From positions 124,001 to 188,000 of the forward strand of contig NZ_CADIJX010000003.1 of the NCBI RefSeq assembly GCF_902859625.1: a DNA stretch of 64,000 bases. The letters are read 5' to 3'. Below, piece after piece: positions 17,209 through 28,174 of this stretch (the first letter of the stretch is position 1; every line of letters begins with the position of its first letter). A program made the position numbers and the translations under genes. Under the pieces are notes generated by a model. It was not told where the DNA came from. It saw only the letters and a list, made by a program, of their open reading frames with translations, and searched no databases. The stretch comes from Achromobacter pestifer (GTDB taxonomy: Bacteria; Pseudomonadota; Gammaproteobacteria; Burkholderiales; Burkholderiaceae_B).

Positions 17209-19503
17209 TCACGCCGCCAGCATGGCACGCACGGCGTCGGGCGTGAAGGGCGCTTCGTAAAAGCGCTTGCCCGTCGCGTCAAAGAGCGCGTTGGCGATCG
17301 CAGCGGGGCCGGGCACGGACGCGGATTCCCCTGCGCCCATCGGGGGCTCGTCCTGGCGCGGCATCAGCAGCACGTCGATGGGCGGAAGGTCCTTGAAGCC
17401 GATGATGGGGTAGCCGCCCCATTCTCGGCTGGCCACGCCCGCGTCGTCGAAATCGACTTTCTCCAGCAGGCTGCGGCTTAGCGTTTGGTTGACGTTGCCG
17501 TGGATCTGGTGGCGCACGCCGTCAGGGTTGACCACCATGCCGGTGTCTTGGCCGACGACAATGCGTTCGATGGTGATGCGTCCCGTGGCGGGATCCACGC
17601 GCAGATCGATGACCCAGGCGGCCCAGGCGGCGCCGAAGCCAGGAAACTTGCTATGCACGTAGCGCGCATAGGCCACGCCGCGTCCGCGTAGTTGGCCGTC
17701 AGGGCCGGGCGTGCCACGGCTACCAGGCGTCAAAGGACACCACTGCGCGCGTGCGGCCGTGGCCTCAATCAGCGCCACGGCACGCTGATCGTCCAGATGG
17801 CGCACGCGGTAGGCCACAGGGTCTGCGCCCGCCGCATGCGCCAATTCATCGATCATGCAATCGTGCGCAAAGGAGTTGGGTAGCGCCGAGACGCCGCGCA
17901 GCCAGGACGCCCGCACCAGCGGCGCCATGTCGTGGCAGACGACGCGCCGGTTTCGATAGCGATAGGGCGGTGCCGCCGTACGGTCGCCCATTTCCAGCGT
18001 GCGGGGTTGGCCGGGGATGGCGCCGGTCAGCAAGAGCGCCAGCAACGGTGCATCGTTGGAAGGGTAGCGAACGGCGAAGTCGTAGGCCAACAGGTCGCCA
18101 TTGGCGTCGATGGCCGCGCCTACGTCCATCAACTGGCCGGTGCCTTTGGGTTCCCACTGATGCTCTTGCTCGCGAGTCAGCTGGACGCGGACTGGGCCGC
18201 CCACGGCGATGGAAAGCAGCGCTGCATCGGCACAGACGTCGTCCGCGCAGTTGCGGCCGTAGCAACCCGCGGCTTCCAGGCGAACCAGGTCTATCTGGCC
18301 TTCGCCCAGTTGCAGCAGGCGATCCAGGTCAGTGCGCAGCATGTGCGGGTTCTGCGAGCCCGTCCAGACGGTCAATCGGCCGTCGCTGAAGTCGGCCACG
18401 GCGCAAGATGGGCCGATGGAGGCATGCATCTGATAAGGCCAGACATAGCTGCGGCGCAGATGCGTGGCGGCCTGGGCGCAAGCGGCGTCGACGTCGCCGT
18501 CTTCAATCAGGGGGCGGGCGCTTGAGGGTTGGGCGCGGATGGCGTCGGCAATGTTGCCCAGGCGGGGCGCGGGTGGGATGGGATGCCAGCGCACTTTCAG
18601 TGCGCGCATTGCGGCAATCGCCTGTTCCTCGCGATCCGCCACCACGCCAATGAAGTCGCCCTGCGCCACCACCTGGACATTGCCCGGCAGGTGAGCGACG
18701 GAGTCGCGGTCCAGTCCCGCAAGACAGCGCCCGATGAAGTCGCCGGCGTCGCGTCCCGGGTGAGGCGGCCGGATCACGCGCCCGTGGCGCATTCCAGGCA
18801 CGCGCACGTCATGCACAAAGCTGAGCTCTCCGGTGGCCTTGGCGGGGATGTCGACGCGGGCGACGCCTTGCCCCACGATCTTGTAGTCGTCGGCGGGTTT
18901 CAGCCGTACCGCTTGGTCGGGCGGCGCCAGCGTCAGCCGGATGTGTTGGCCGTGCAGCAATTGGCCGTAGTGCAGTTGGCGCGGGTCGTTGTGGTCCACG
19001 GGGCGGATGGTGCCGTCGCTGACCTGTAGCGCATCGCGGGGCAAGTCCCATTGCTGTGCTGCCAGCATCAGCAGATGTTCGCGGGCCTGGGCGGCGGCGC
19101 GGCGCAATGGAACCGCGGATATCTGAATGCTGGCGCTGGCAATGGTGGGCCCCTGGTTGGGGGCTGCATTGGTGTGGCCCAGCACCATATCCATGCGCGA
19201 CATCGGCACGTCGAGTTCTTCCGCGACGATCTGTGCCAGGGATGTGCGTATGCCGGTGCCCAGGTCCACATGGCCATTGAAGGCCAGCACGCGCCAGCCT
19301 TCGCTGGCCGTAGCGTTATGCAGCAGGCCGCTGTCGCCCACCACCGCGATGAATATCTCTGGCGTTGCCTGGACATAATCTGACGCGACCCCAGGCTGGC
19401 CCGGCGCGGGTCGCGGCGGAGCCGAGGGCTCGCGCACGACCAGCAAGACATCAGGGTGGGCGAGCAGCGCGCCAACCATTGCATTGGGCTGAGGCAGATT
19501 CAT
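17209..19503 (-). CDS. Molybdopterin-binding oxidoreductase subunit (IorB/NicB catalytic type)
   Basis: A 764-residue xanthine-dehydrogenase-family large subunit of the isoquinoline-oxidoreductase beta type. Cofactor-binding segments are intact: FNGHVDLGTGIRT (75-87), QGPTIASASIQISAVPLRR, the YQMHASIGPSCAVADF stretch, EAAGCYGRNCADDVCADAALL, VRASWLRGVSALPNSFAHD, and the C-terminal GAGESASVPGPAAIANALFD with the catalytic Glu near residue 726. No signal peptide or haem motif is present. It is the fifth gene of the leftward nic operon, 41 bp after nicF. It is inferred to be the catalytic subunit that hydroxylates nicotinate with NicA and the NicB cytochrome. A different aldehyde or N-heterocycle remains possible. 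Confidence 0.85.
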   Translation of the reverse strand: MNLPQPNAMVGALLAHPDVLLVVREPSAPPRPAPGQPGVASDYVQATPEIFIAVVGDSGLLHNATASEGWRVLAFNGHVDLGTGIRTSLAQIVAEELDVPMSRMDMVLGHTNAAPNQGPTIASASIQISAVPLRRAAAQAREHLLMLAAQQWDLPRDALQVSDGTIRPVDHNDPRQLHYGQLLHGQHIRLTLAPPDQAVRLKPADDYKIVGQGVARVDIPAKATGELSFVHDVRVPGMRHGRVIRPPHPGRDAGDFIGRCLAGLDRDSVAHLPGNVQVVAQGDFIGVVADREEQAIAAMRALKVRWHPIPPAPRLGNIADAIRAQPSSARPLIEDGDVDAACAQAATHLRRSYVWPYQMHASIGPSCAVADFSDGRLTVWTGSQNPHMLRTDLDRLLQLGEGQIDLVRLEAAGCYGRNCADDVCADAALLSIAVGGPVRVQLTREQEHQWEPKGTGQLMDVGAAIDANGDLLAYDFAVRYPSNDAPLLALLLTGAIPGQPRTLEMGDRTAAPPYRYRNRRVVCHDMAPLVRASWLRGVSALPNSFAHDCMIDELAHAAGADPVAYRVRHLDDQRAVALIEATAARAQWCPLTPGSRGTPGPDGQLRGRGVAYARYVHSKFPGFGAAWAAWVIDLRVDPATGRITIERIVVGQDTGMVVNPDGVRHQIHGNVNQTLSRSLLEKVDFDDAGVASREWGGYPIIGFKDLPPIDVLLMPRQDEPPMGAGESASVPGPAAIANALFDATGKRFYEAPFTPDAVRAMLAA

Positions 19504-19544
19504 GGGGCAAAGAGGGTCCAGGCCGAAGAATGATTATGCCGGTA

Positions 19545-20243
19545 TCAGCGAGCGCCGGGGACCGGATTTTCCGTCAGCGCGCGTGTATCCGAAAGCGCCT
19601 GGGCCAGCGGCATGACAGCGGCATACTTCTGCGCCATGTCGAACAGGTTGGCGTCGTGCGGCCCCAGCGCGCGGTCACCGCAGCAGTCCGAGACCACCAG
19701 CGGACGAAAGCCCGCTTGCATGGCGTCGACCACACTGGCCCGCACGCAGCCGCTGGTCACGCAGCCGGCCACCAGCAGCGTCTGCACGCCGCGCTGCGCC
19801 AGCCACGGCGCCAGCATGGTGCCGAAGAAGGCGGAGGGGGTGCTCTTGCGCACCACGTATTCGCCCGCGGCTGGCGCCAGTTCCGGCACGATGGCACTGT
19901 TGTGGCTGTGCTCTTTCAGGGCCAGCATGGCGGGCACTTTCAGGCAGAAAATGTTGCTGTCGGCATCATCGTCAGAGAAGACGATGCGGCTGTGCGCCAC
20001 GGGCCAGCCACGTTCACGTGCGTGGGCCAGCAGGTGGCGGGTTTGTGCGATGGCCTCGGGGATGTTGCCGCCGCCCAGGACGCCGGGGTCGGCGAAACCG
20101 TTGACGAAGTCGATGATCAGCAAACCGAAGGGAGGCTTCAGCGGAAGCGGGGTGCCGAAGCCTTGCCGGGAATAGGCTGAAATGTCACCGGTGACGCTGC
20201 CTGTCGTGCTGTCGGCCGTGCGGATTTGGGTGGGGGCGTTCAT
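19545..20243 (-). CDS. nicF: Maleamate amidohydrolase NicF
   Basis: A 232-residue isochorismatase-family hydrolase. The Asp-Lys-Cys triad is visible: Asp45 in LLIIDFVNGF, Lys133 in VVRKSTPSAFFGT and Cys166 in AGCVTSGCVRASVVDAMQ, with the usual cis-peptide region just before. In the nic pathway NicF converts maleamate to maleate and ammonia. The start overlaps the stop of nicX by 4 bp, so the two are probably translationally coupled. Both the family and the position between nicX and the molybdopterin gene support the assignment. Confidence 0.92.
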   Translation of the reverse strand: MNAPTQIRTADSTTGSVTGDISAYSRQGFGTPLPLKPPFGLLIIDFVNGFADPGVLGGGNIPEAIAQTRHLLAHARERGWPVAHSRIVFSDDDADSNIFCLKVPAMLALKEHSHNSAIVPELAPAAGEYVVRKSTPSAFFGTMLAPWLAQRGVQTLLVAGCVTSGCVRASVVDAMQAGFRPLVVSDCCGDRALGPHDANLFDMAQKYAAVMPLAQALSDTRALTENPVPGAR

Positions 20244-21313
20244 TTGTCTTCCTTACGGCGGGCGGCGCGCGCCAGCCCGGGTTCGTCCTGCACCACGCCA
20301 CGGATCACGACCGGCTGGTCATCCAGGGTGACGCTGCAATGGCGCATCGGGATATCGATGTGGCAGGCGGTTGTGCGGCTGCCGCCAGCCTCGTTGTTGG
20401 GGCCCATGGACCAGAGGAAATTGCCTTCAAAGGCGCGGGCGTCCATGCCGATATGGGCTTCTTTGTTGTAGTGGGCCAGCATGGACCACTGGGCGCGGGG
20501 TTGCAGGCCCCAGCCGACGTGCGACACGGCGTAGGCTTCCGGGTCTTCGTAGGCCGCCATGTATTCCTTCAGGATGTCAGCCTGCAACCCGCCGTTGATG
20601 CGGGTCACGTAGCCTTTTTCGATGACAAGCTCGATGGGGTCGGTCACGTAGTCCTTCATGGGCAGCAGGATGTCTCCGCGGTCCAGGATCACGCGCCCGT
20701 TGCTTTGGCCTTCATTGGGCCAGGTCAGCACGAAACCGCTGGGCCAGTGGTCCCAGCGGCCAGGCTCGTCCACGAAACCGTATTCCGAGATCGCCGGAAA
20801 GTCGCCCAGCTGGCAGCGCAGGTCGGTGCCGGCCGCCGAGGTGATGTGCATGTGGCGGGCCGCCACGATCAGGCGGGCGGCGGCCTGCACGCGATCGCGA
20901 TCAGCCTCGGTGGGCACCAGGCGGCACAGGACTTCCGGCGGTTCGATCGCCAGCAGGATCTTGGTGCCGGTTTGCAGGATGTCGTGCTGCTCGGGTGAAA
21001 ACAGCAGCGTCATCAGATCCAGGACCAGATCGCTGGCCTTGAGGGCGGCGATGGCGGCCGGGTTGCCGGTCAGCGGCGTGGTGCCCAGATAGGCCAGGGC
21101 GTCCCGGCTGATCGATTTTTCGGCGTTGACGGGTGGCAGGTCCAGCCGGTTGACGCGGGCGCCCATGTCGGTGGTGGCGGCGATCGCGCAACGCAGGGTT
21201 TGCGGGTGGGTGTCTGCGCCGGTAAGCACGGTGACAATCTGGCCGGCCTCAAGCCGGGACAGCGCAAGCACCTGCTTCCAGGCGTGGATCAGATCGATAT
21301 CGCTGACGGACAT
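20240..21313 (-). CDS. nicX: 2,5-dihydroxypyridine 5,6-dioxygenase NicX
   Basis: A 357-residue non-haem iron dioxygenase that opens the ring of 2,5-dihydroxypyridine to N-formylmaleamate. The three iron ligands known for Pseudomonas putida NicX fall at the same numbers here: His265 (SHVGWGL), His318 and Asp320 (ACHIDIPMRHC). Its length matches the family (about 350). The start is chosen at the ATG with AAGGAA upstream; a frame extension of 28 codons before it lacks support. It overlaps nicF by 4 bp and follows nicD by 52 bp. Confidence 0.95.
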   Translation of the reverse strand: MSVSDIDLIHAWKQVLALSRLEAGQIVTVLTGADTHPQTLRCAIAATTDMGARVNRLDLPPVNAEKSISRDALAYLGTTPLTGNPAAIAALKASDLVLDLMTLLFSPEQHDILQTGTKILLAIEPPEVLCRLVPTEADRDRVQAAARLIVAARHMHITSAAGTDLRCQLGDFPAISEYGFVDEPGRWDHWPSGFVLTWPNEGQSNGRVILDRGDILLPMKDYVTDPIELVIEKGYVTRINGGLQADILKEYMAAYEDPEAYAVSHVGWGLQPRAQWSMLAHYNKEAHIGMDARAFEGNFLWSMGPNNEAGGSRTTACHIDIPMRHCSVTLDDQPVVIRGVVQDEPGLARAARRKEDK

Positions 21314-21365
21314 GGCATGTTCCTTGGGGCAGCTGAAGGGAGAGATTTCAAGCGCGGCGTGACGG

Positions 21366-22202
21366 TCAGTCCACTGGGCGGCCCAGAAAATCGCCAAAGG
21401 CGGCGTAGAACCCGGCCTCGTTGTCCCAGGGGATCATGTGGCCGGCGCTGGGCACTCGCACGTGTTGGGTCTGCGGGGCCAAGCCTTGCCATTCGGCGAC
21501 ATCCTCGTCGCTCACCACGCCGCCTTTTTCGGCGGTCATCAGCAGCATTGGCAAGGCTAGGCCGGGCAGGTTGGCGTGGATGTCATCGCGGCCGAAATCC
21601 TCGAAGCTCTGGATAATCGCGGGTTCGTGGCAGGTATGCAGCCATTGGGCACGCAACTGACGCTGGGAGTCGGTCCAGGTCGGGCAGAACGCCCGCATGT
21701 CTTCGGCGGTCATGCCGTGGATGGCCTGGCGGATGGAGTCCACGTACCACGACAGGTTGGCCGGGTAGGCCCGGCGGCCCGGGCCCGACACGGGCGGGTC
21801 GACGATGACCAGGCGCGCAAGGCCTTCCGGTTTGCTGCTTGCGGCGCGAACCGCAATCCGGCCGCCCATGGAATGGCCGACCAGTGCGTAGCGTTCAAGC
21901 CCCAGTTCCTTGGCAAATGCGATGACGTCGGCCGCTTGCGCATCCAGCCCGTAGTCCAGTCCTGGGCCGGACGCCGACAGGCCGCGTCCGCGCACGTCCA
22001 GCACATAGGTGTCGAACTGGCGTCCCAGGTGTTCGGCGACAAAGCCCCAGGTGACGGCCGGGCTGGTGATGCCAGGAATCAGCACGACGGCGTCGCGTTC
22101 GGCGCGTTCGCCCGCGCTGCCGCCATAGCGTAGGTAGTGCTGGCGGATGCCGTTGGCGTGGACCTGGCCGCCGTAAAGAAAGGTGCTGGCTGTCTGGCTC
22201 AT
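21366..22202 (-). CDS. nicD: N-formylmaleamate deformylase NicD
   Basis: A 278-residue alpha/beta-hydrolase. The nucleophile elbow is GHSMGG (Ser111), the acid Asp135 in VIVDPP and the base His255 in SAGHMIPWDN, which matches the NicD triad layout. It removes formate from N-formylmaleamate, the NicX product, to give maleamate. Its start overlaps the nicE stop by 4 bp (ATGA). Position between nicE and nicX makes the assignment secure. Confidence 0.93.
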   Translation of the reverse strand: MSQTASTFLYGGQVHANGIRQHYLRYGGSAGERAERDAVVLIPGITSPAVTWGFVAEHLGRQFDTYVLDVRGRGLSASGPGLDYGLDAQAADVIAFAKELGLERYALVGHSMGGRIAVRAASSKPEGLARLVIVDPPVSGPGRRAYPANLSWYVDSIRQAIHGMTAEDMRAFCPTWTDSQRQLRAQWLHTCHEPAIIQSFEDFGRDDIHANLPGLALPMLLMTAEKGGVVSDEDVAEWQGLAPQTQHVRVPSAGHMIPWDNEAGFYAAFGDFLGRPVD

Positions 22203-22975
22203 TGTTCGTTCCTGGAATAGGGGTACGCACCGGACAGAAGCGCGCCCGCGCCCGGCACCACGGGATCCAGGTTCAGCGCCTTCAGGATGGCGTAGGTGGT
22301 GGCAATGGAGGCGGTCAGCACGGGCTTGCCCGTTTCTGCTTCGACCTGGGAGACGGCCAGCAACGAAGGCATTTGCACGCAGGCGGACAGCACGATCACA
22401 TCAGCATCAGCGACGTTCATGCTTGCGACGATGCCAGGCAGTTTGGCGGGGTCGTGGCGACCCACCTCAAGGTTGTCGGGGATTTCCAGCGCGCGCCAAT
22501 CAACGATTTCAAAGCCTTCCGACGCAATGTAGTCCATGACCAATTCGGTCAGAGGAATCATGTAGGGCGCCACCAGCGCGATTTTCTTCGCGCCCATGAC
22601 GTGCAGCGCGTCGACCAGCGCCCCGGCGCTAGTGATGACCGGCGCGGACGCGCCGTTTTCGGTGGTGCGCTCCGTCAGACGCTTCTGCGAGACGCGGTGA
22701 TAGCCACGGCCCATGGCCATGATGGCCACCAGGCAGGCGTACCCCAGCACGTCGACGCGCGCGTCGCTGAGTTCCAGCGCGCAGCGGTCGCTTTCGGCGT
22801 CCATGGCCGCCAGTTCTTCCTTTTGCACCTTCTTCATGCGCATGCGGCTGGAGTGGAAGGTGAAGCGGTCGCTGGGCCGCAGCGACGAGTGTGCCTGCAA
22901 CATCGCAGGCACTTCGGTTTCCATGGTCGTGTTGGAACTGGGGACGATCTGGCCGATTCGAAAAGTCTTCGTCAT
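22199..22975 (-). CDS. nicE: Maleate cis-trans isomerase NicE
   Basis: A 258-residue member of the Asp/Glu racemase superfamily that isomerises maleate to fumarate. The two catalytic cysteines are visible: Cys81 in LGYACLVAIM and Cys199 in VLSACVQMPSLLA, close to Cys82 and Cys200 of the characterised enzyme. The N-terminus IGQIVPSSNTTMETEVPAML binds the substrate carboxylate in this family. It is the first gene of the leftward nic operon, facing nicC across a 319-bp divergent promoter region. Confidence 0.94.
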   Translation of the reverse strand: MTKTFRIGQIVPSSNTTMETEVPAMLQAHSSLRPSDRFTFHSSRMRMKKVQKEELAAMDAESDRCALELSDARVDVLGYACLVAIMAMGRGYHRVSQKRLTERTTENGASAPVITSAGALVDALHVMGAKKIALVAPYMIPLTELVMDYIASEGFEIVDWRALEIPDNLEVGRHDPAKLPGIVASMNVADADVIVLSACVQMPSLLAVSQVEAETGKPVLTASIATTYAILKALNLDPVVPGAGALLSGAYPYSRNEQ

Positions 22976-24452
<1,477 letters not shown>

Positions 24453-24558
24453 TGCGGTGCGCAGCGTTGCACAAGAACGGCTGCACGCTGCGCTTGCACC
24501 CTGGGCCGCGTAGCGGCAACCTTCGTACTTTTCGAACTGCGGACAGGCGCCACGCTCC

Positions 24559-25110
24559 ATGGGATCTTCAGTCAATTCAAGCAGTGCTCCTCACCCGATT
24601 CGCTTGACGGTCAATGGCGATGTGCACGACGTGCCGGCGGCTCCCGACACGGCGCTGCTGCATGTGCTGCGCAACGACCTGGAGTTAAACGGTCCCAAGT
24701 ACGGCTGTGGCCTGGGCGAGTGCGGCGCCTGCACGGTGCTGATCGACGGCGTGGCCGCGCGTTCCTGCGTCATCCCGGTCAGGGCGGCGCAAGGGCGGGC
24801 GGTGACGACGCTGGAAGGCCTGGGCACGCGGCAGCGGCCCGGGACCACCCAGCAAGCCTTTATCGAATGCCAAGCGGCGCAATGCGGTTATTGCCTGAAC
24901 GGAATGATCATGACGGTGGAAGCCTTGTTGCGCCGCAATCCCAACCCTTCCGAACAAGTGCTGCGCAGTGAGCTGCATCACAACCTGTGCCGTTGCGGCA
25001 CGCATGTGGAGATCATGCAGGCCGCATGGCGGGCGGTGCAATTGCGGACGAACGGTGCGGCGGCTTCCGGCGCCGCGGTCTCTGGCCTGACGGACGAATC
25101 CCAGCAATGA
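24559..25110 (+). CDS. nicA: Nicotinate dehydrogenase small FeS subunit NicA
   Basis: A 183-residue two-cluster [2Fe-2S] subunit of the molybdenum hydroxylase family. The plant-type cluster ligands are in YGCGLGECGACTVLIDG with a later RSC, and the second cluster in QCGYCLNGMIM and HNLCRCGTH. It passes electrons from the molybdenum centre to the cytochrome subunit. The C-terminal about 25 residues are low-complexity (Ala/Gly/Ser). The stop overlaps the nicB start (ATGA). It lies 106 bp after nicC. Confidence 0.93.
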   Translation: MGSSVNSSSAPHPIRLTVNGDVHDVPAAPDTALLHVLRNDLELNGPKYGCGLGECGACTVLIDGVAARSCVIPVRAAQGRAVTTLEGLGTRQRPGTTQQAFIECQAAQCGYCLNGMIMTVEALLRRNPNPSEQVLRSELHHNLCRCGTHVEIMQAAWRAVQLRTNGAAASGAAVSGLTDESQQ

Positions 25111-28100
25111 ACGCGAACGCATTCGGGGATTCCTTGCGGGCGGAAGATGTGCCGGCCGCCTTGCCGACGGACCTGCTGCACGGCGTGGCCTTGCGCCCGC
25201 CGGACGTGCTGTGGGACGGCGGGCGCTATCGAGGCAGCCGCTTGCAGAGCGTGCAATTGGCCCAGGCCCGAACCTTGGCGGGGGTTGTCGCCGTCGTGCA
25301 GCGCACGCATTTCGCAGGGGTGGTCGCGGTGACGCCGCTATACGCCCAACAGGGCGCGGCAGGCTTGGCGCCGGTATGGCAAGCCGCGCCGGCGAACGAG
25401 GCGCAACGCTCGGCCGCATCCGTCGCGGGGCAGATTCGTTATGGTTTTCTGCCGCCCGCGATTGGGTCACGGCCGGACGCGCGGGTCACGGCATGGAGTC
25501 TGAACGGCCATGCGAGTGTATGGCTGCCCGCCTGCTCGCTGGACGTGCAGCATCTCGTGCGGCGCGAACTGGCGGCATTGCTGCGGCAGCCCGAGGCAAC
25601 GATACGGTTGACGGTCACCGATGCGGATGGGGCGTCCACCTTCGGCCCAGAGGCCTTGCATCCGTTGGATCTGATGGACGCGGCGGCCGATGCGGCGTTG
25701 CTGTCGCAGGAAGTGGGCCGGCCGGTTTGCGTGGCGTGCCGCTCAGAGGCCCCGGGGGAACTGGCGTTGTATGTTCCGCCATCGGCCGAATCATCGGCGA
25801 CGATGCCTGGCCAACATGCGCCAGCCACGAATGACGCGCATGACGCGCGGCATCCGGGCGATCAACCTCTGAGGCTGGCGTCGGACGCGCCCTGGGCAAT
25901 GCGCCCGAGTCTGGCTCGGCTGTTAAGCCAGCCCGGGCAGGCGACCGCATCCGCGCAGGCGACGGCGCGCACGGACTTCACGGTGCAGACGAGTCAGCAC
26001 GCATGCCCCCCGTTGCGTGCCAGTGTGGATGAATTGAACGCCGCGCAAGTCTTCGCCCAGGAAAGCCAGTGGCACGAACAAGCGCTGGCTCGTGGTGAAG
26101 CCCCACTGCCTTGGCGACTGCGGCATTTGCCGGAAGGCCAGGGGCGGGCGCTTGCGCGCCAAGTGGTGGAAAGGGCAGGACTGTCCGCCGAGGAAGACGC
26201 GAGCGATGGCAATGGCACGTCGCAGCGCATCGGAACGCTGCGGGGAACCGGATTTGCCACCACGCAGGTGCCGTGCGTGGACGAGACCGGCGCGGCCCGC
26301 ATGGTCTGGAGCGCCTGGGTGGCCGAGGTGGCGGTGCAGCCTCAGACCGGCCAGATCGAAGTGACGCGGGTCGTTGCCGGCCATGACAGCCAGCATTTGC
26401 AGGCAGCGCAAGGCGCATCCATCCAGCCTGAAATCGAACACCAAGCCCCGCGCCTGCTGGCCAATGCCCGTCGCCTGCTGGCCGGCCCTCCGGCCTTTGA
26501 CGACTGGACGAGCCCAGCCTTGTCGTCCAAGGGTGAACCGTCCCGTGCATTGAGCACGCCGTCAGGAAACGATGGCTTGTCCACATTGGGCCGGGCCGAA
26601 GACAGCGTGGTGACGCAGGGACAGTTGAGCCTGGATGGCGTCGTGACCTTGCCCGCCGCCGCCGCCATCGCCAATGCCATTCAGGACGCGACGGGCGTGC
26701 GCCTGCGTCAAGTGCCGTTTGATTCCGAGCAGTTGCGGCTGGCGCTCGCCGGCCGTCGCCGCGAACGCTCACGCAATCCGCTTAGCCGGGGCTGGGTATG
26801 GCTGGCCGGCGGCATGGCGGCGGTGGCCGGGATTGCCGCCGCGCTGTGGCCGATCAAGCCGGCGTTGCCGCTGACGGCCGGCCCCGATGTGTCGTTGTAT
26901 TCGTTACGTGCGATTGAGCGCGGACGTCTGGTCGCGGCTGCGGGCGACTGCGTGGCCTGCCACACCGCGCCGGGCGGTAAAACGAACGCCGGCGGATTCG
27001 CGCTGGACACGCCTTTCGGCACGATCTATTCCACCAACATCACGCCTGACAATGAAACCGGCATCGGCCGTTGGTCGTATCCCGCGTTCGAGCGCGCCAT
27101 GCGCCAGGGCGTGCATCAGGATGGACGCCAGCTCTATCCCGCGTTTCCGTACACGGCCTACGCCAAGCTGACCGATGCCGATATGCAGGCACTTTACGGC
27201 TATCTGATGTCGCAGCCTGCGGTGCGGGCCGAGCCTCCCAAGACGCAATTGGCGTTCCCGTTCAGCTTCCGTCCCTTGCTGGCCGGCTGGAATGCGTTGT
27301 TCCACGACGCCACGCCATTCACTCCTGATCCGTCGCGTGACGCGCAGTGGCTGCGCGGCGCTTATCTCGTGCAAGGGGCCGGCCATTGCGCGGCCTGCCA
27401 TTCGCCGCGCAACCGCTTGGGCGCGGAAAAGACCGGCGTGCATTACCTGGCCGGTGGCGAAGCCGAGGGCTGGACCGCGCCCGCGCTGAACCAACTGGCC
27501 ACGGGCGCCCAGGCGTGGACGGGAGACGAACTCTTCCAATACCTGCGCACGGGCTACTCGCCCCGGCATGGCGTGGCGGCAGGCCCCATGGCGCCGGTGA
27601 TCCATGGCTTGGCCGAACTGCCCGACAGCGACGTGAAGGCGATCACGGCCTATCTGCTGGACCTGCCGCAAGCGTCGGGGGCCAGCAAGGCCAAGCCCGT
27701 CGCGGCCACGCAGGCGGCGGCACCCGTTGCGCAACCTGCGCCCGCCGCCGTCACGATCCAATCCCTACAGGGCCGGCGCGCGAACGGTGAGCGCGTCTAT
27801 CAGAATGCGTGCGCGGTCTGTCATGAGGCCGGCAGTGGTCCCACGCTATTCGGCGTGAAGCCCTTGCTGAGCTCGAACACCAATTTGCATGCCGCCACGC
27901 CCGACAACCTGATCCAGGTAATCCTCAACGGCATCCAGACTCCGGCCAACGACGATCTGGGGTACATGCCGGGATTCAAGGACAGCCTGGACGACAGGCA
28001 GATTGCGGATCTGATCGGCTATTTGCGGGAACGCCATGCGCCAGAGAAAGAAGCCTGGCCAGATCCAACGAACACGATTAGCAAGCTGCGCGAGCACGCG

Positions 28101-28112
28101 GAGCTGAACTAA
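25107..28112 (+). CDS. nicB: NicB cytochrome subunit with a degenerate molybdopterin domain
   Basis: A 1001-residue protein. Residues about 1-545 look like a shortened xanthine-dehydrogenase-type domain: GFLPPAIGSRPDARV, DLMDAAADAALLSQEVGRPV and LPAAAAIANAIQDATGVRLRQVPFD align with the intact subunit encoded at 17209-19503. The FNGHVDLGTGIRT-type region is absent, and the GAGES catalytic-Glu motif is replaced by sequence around TQGQLSLDG. A single membrane helix follows (about 563-583, WVWLAGGMAAVAGIAAALW). Three c-type haem motifs are then at CVACH (615), CAACH (761) and CAVCH (902). It likely anchors the hydroxylase and carries electrons to the respiratory chain. Canonical NicB fuses an intact Mo domain to three haems, so this version seems partly decayed. 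Confidence 0.88.
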   Translation: MNANAFGDSLRAEDVPAALPTDLLHGVALRPPDVLWDGGRYRGSRLQSVQLAQARTLAGVVAVVQRTHFAGVVAVTPLYAQQGAAGLAPVWQAAPANEAQRSAASVAGQIRYGFLPPAIGSRPDARVTAWSLNGHASVWLPACSLDVQHLVRRELAALLRQPEATIRLTVTDADGASTFGPEALHPLDLMDAAADAALLSQEVGRPVCVACRSEAPGELALYVPPSAESSATMPGQHAPATNDAHDARHPGDQPLRLASDAPWAMRPSLARLLSQPGQATASAQATARTDFTVQTSQHACPPLRASVDELNAAQVFAQESQWHEQALARGEAPLPWRLRHLPEGQGRALARQVVERAGLSAEEDASDGNGTSQRIGTLRGTGFATTQVPCVDETGAARMVWSAWVAEVAVQPQTGQIEVTRVVAGHDSQHLQAAQGASIQPEIEHQAPRLLANARRLLAGPPAFDDWTSPALSSKGEPSRALSTPSGNDGLSTLGRAEDSVVTQGQLSLDGVVTLPAAAAIANAIQDATGVRLRQVPFDSEQLRLALAGRRRERSRNPLSRGWVWLAGGMAAVAGIAAALWPIKPALPLTAGPDVSLYSLRAIERGRLVAAAGDCVACHTAPGGKTNAGGFALDTPFGTIYSTNITPDNETGIGRWSYPAFERAMRQGVHQDGRQLYPAFPYTAYAKLTDADMQALYGYLMSQPAVRAEPPKTQLAFPFSFRPLLAGWNALFHDATPFTPDPSRDAQWLRGAYLVQGAGHCAACHSPRNRLGAEKTGVHYLAGGEAEGWTAPALNQLATGAQAWTGDELFQYLRTGYSPRHGVAAGPMAPVIHGLAELPDSDVKAITAYLLDLPQASGASKAKPVAATQAAAPVAQPAPAAVTIQSLQGRRANGERVYQNACAVCHEAGSGPTLFGVKPLLSSNTNLHAATPDNLIQVILNGIQTPANDDLGYMPGFKDSLDDRQIADLIGYLRERHAPEKEAWPDPTNTISKLREHAELN

Positions 28113-28142
28113 AGGAAACGCGGCCATAGCGCGTGCGGCAGT

Positions 28143-28160
28143 TTGTGTTGATCACAACAA
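28143..28160. promoter_or_regulatory. Imperfect palindrome upstream of nicT
   Basis: TTGTGTTGATCACAACAA is an 18-bp imperfect palindrome centred on TGATCA, 14 nt before the nicT start. It differs from the long nic inverted repeat, so it may be an internal promoter site for another regulator, or chance. Confidence 0.3.
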
Positions 28161-28174
28161 GGGGTTTTTCATCT

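Noticed and set aside
24987..25106. Upstream extension of the nicB frame
   Set aside because: It overlaps nicA in another frame and has an unlikely composition; the ATGA overlap at 25107 fits operon coupling better.
28143..28160. Possible CRP-type site before nicT
   Set aside because: The TGTG and CACA arms are spaced too closely for the TGTGA-N6-TCACA consensus; kept only as an unassigned palindrome.
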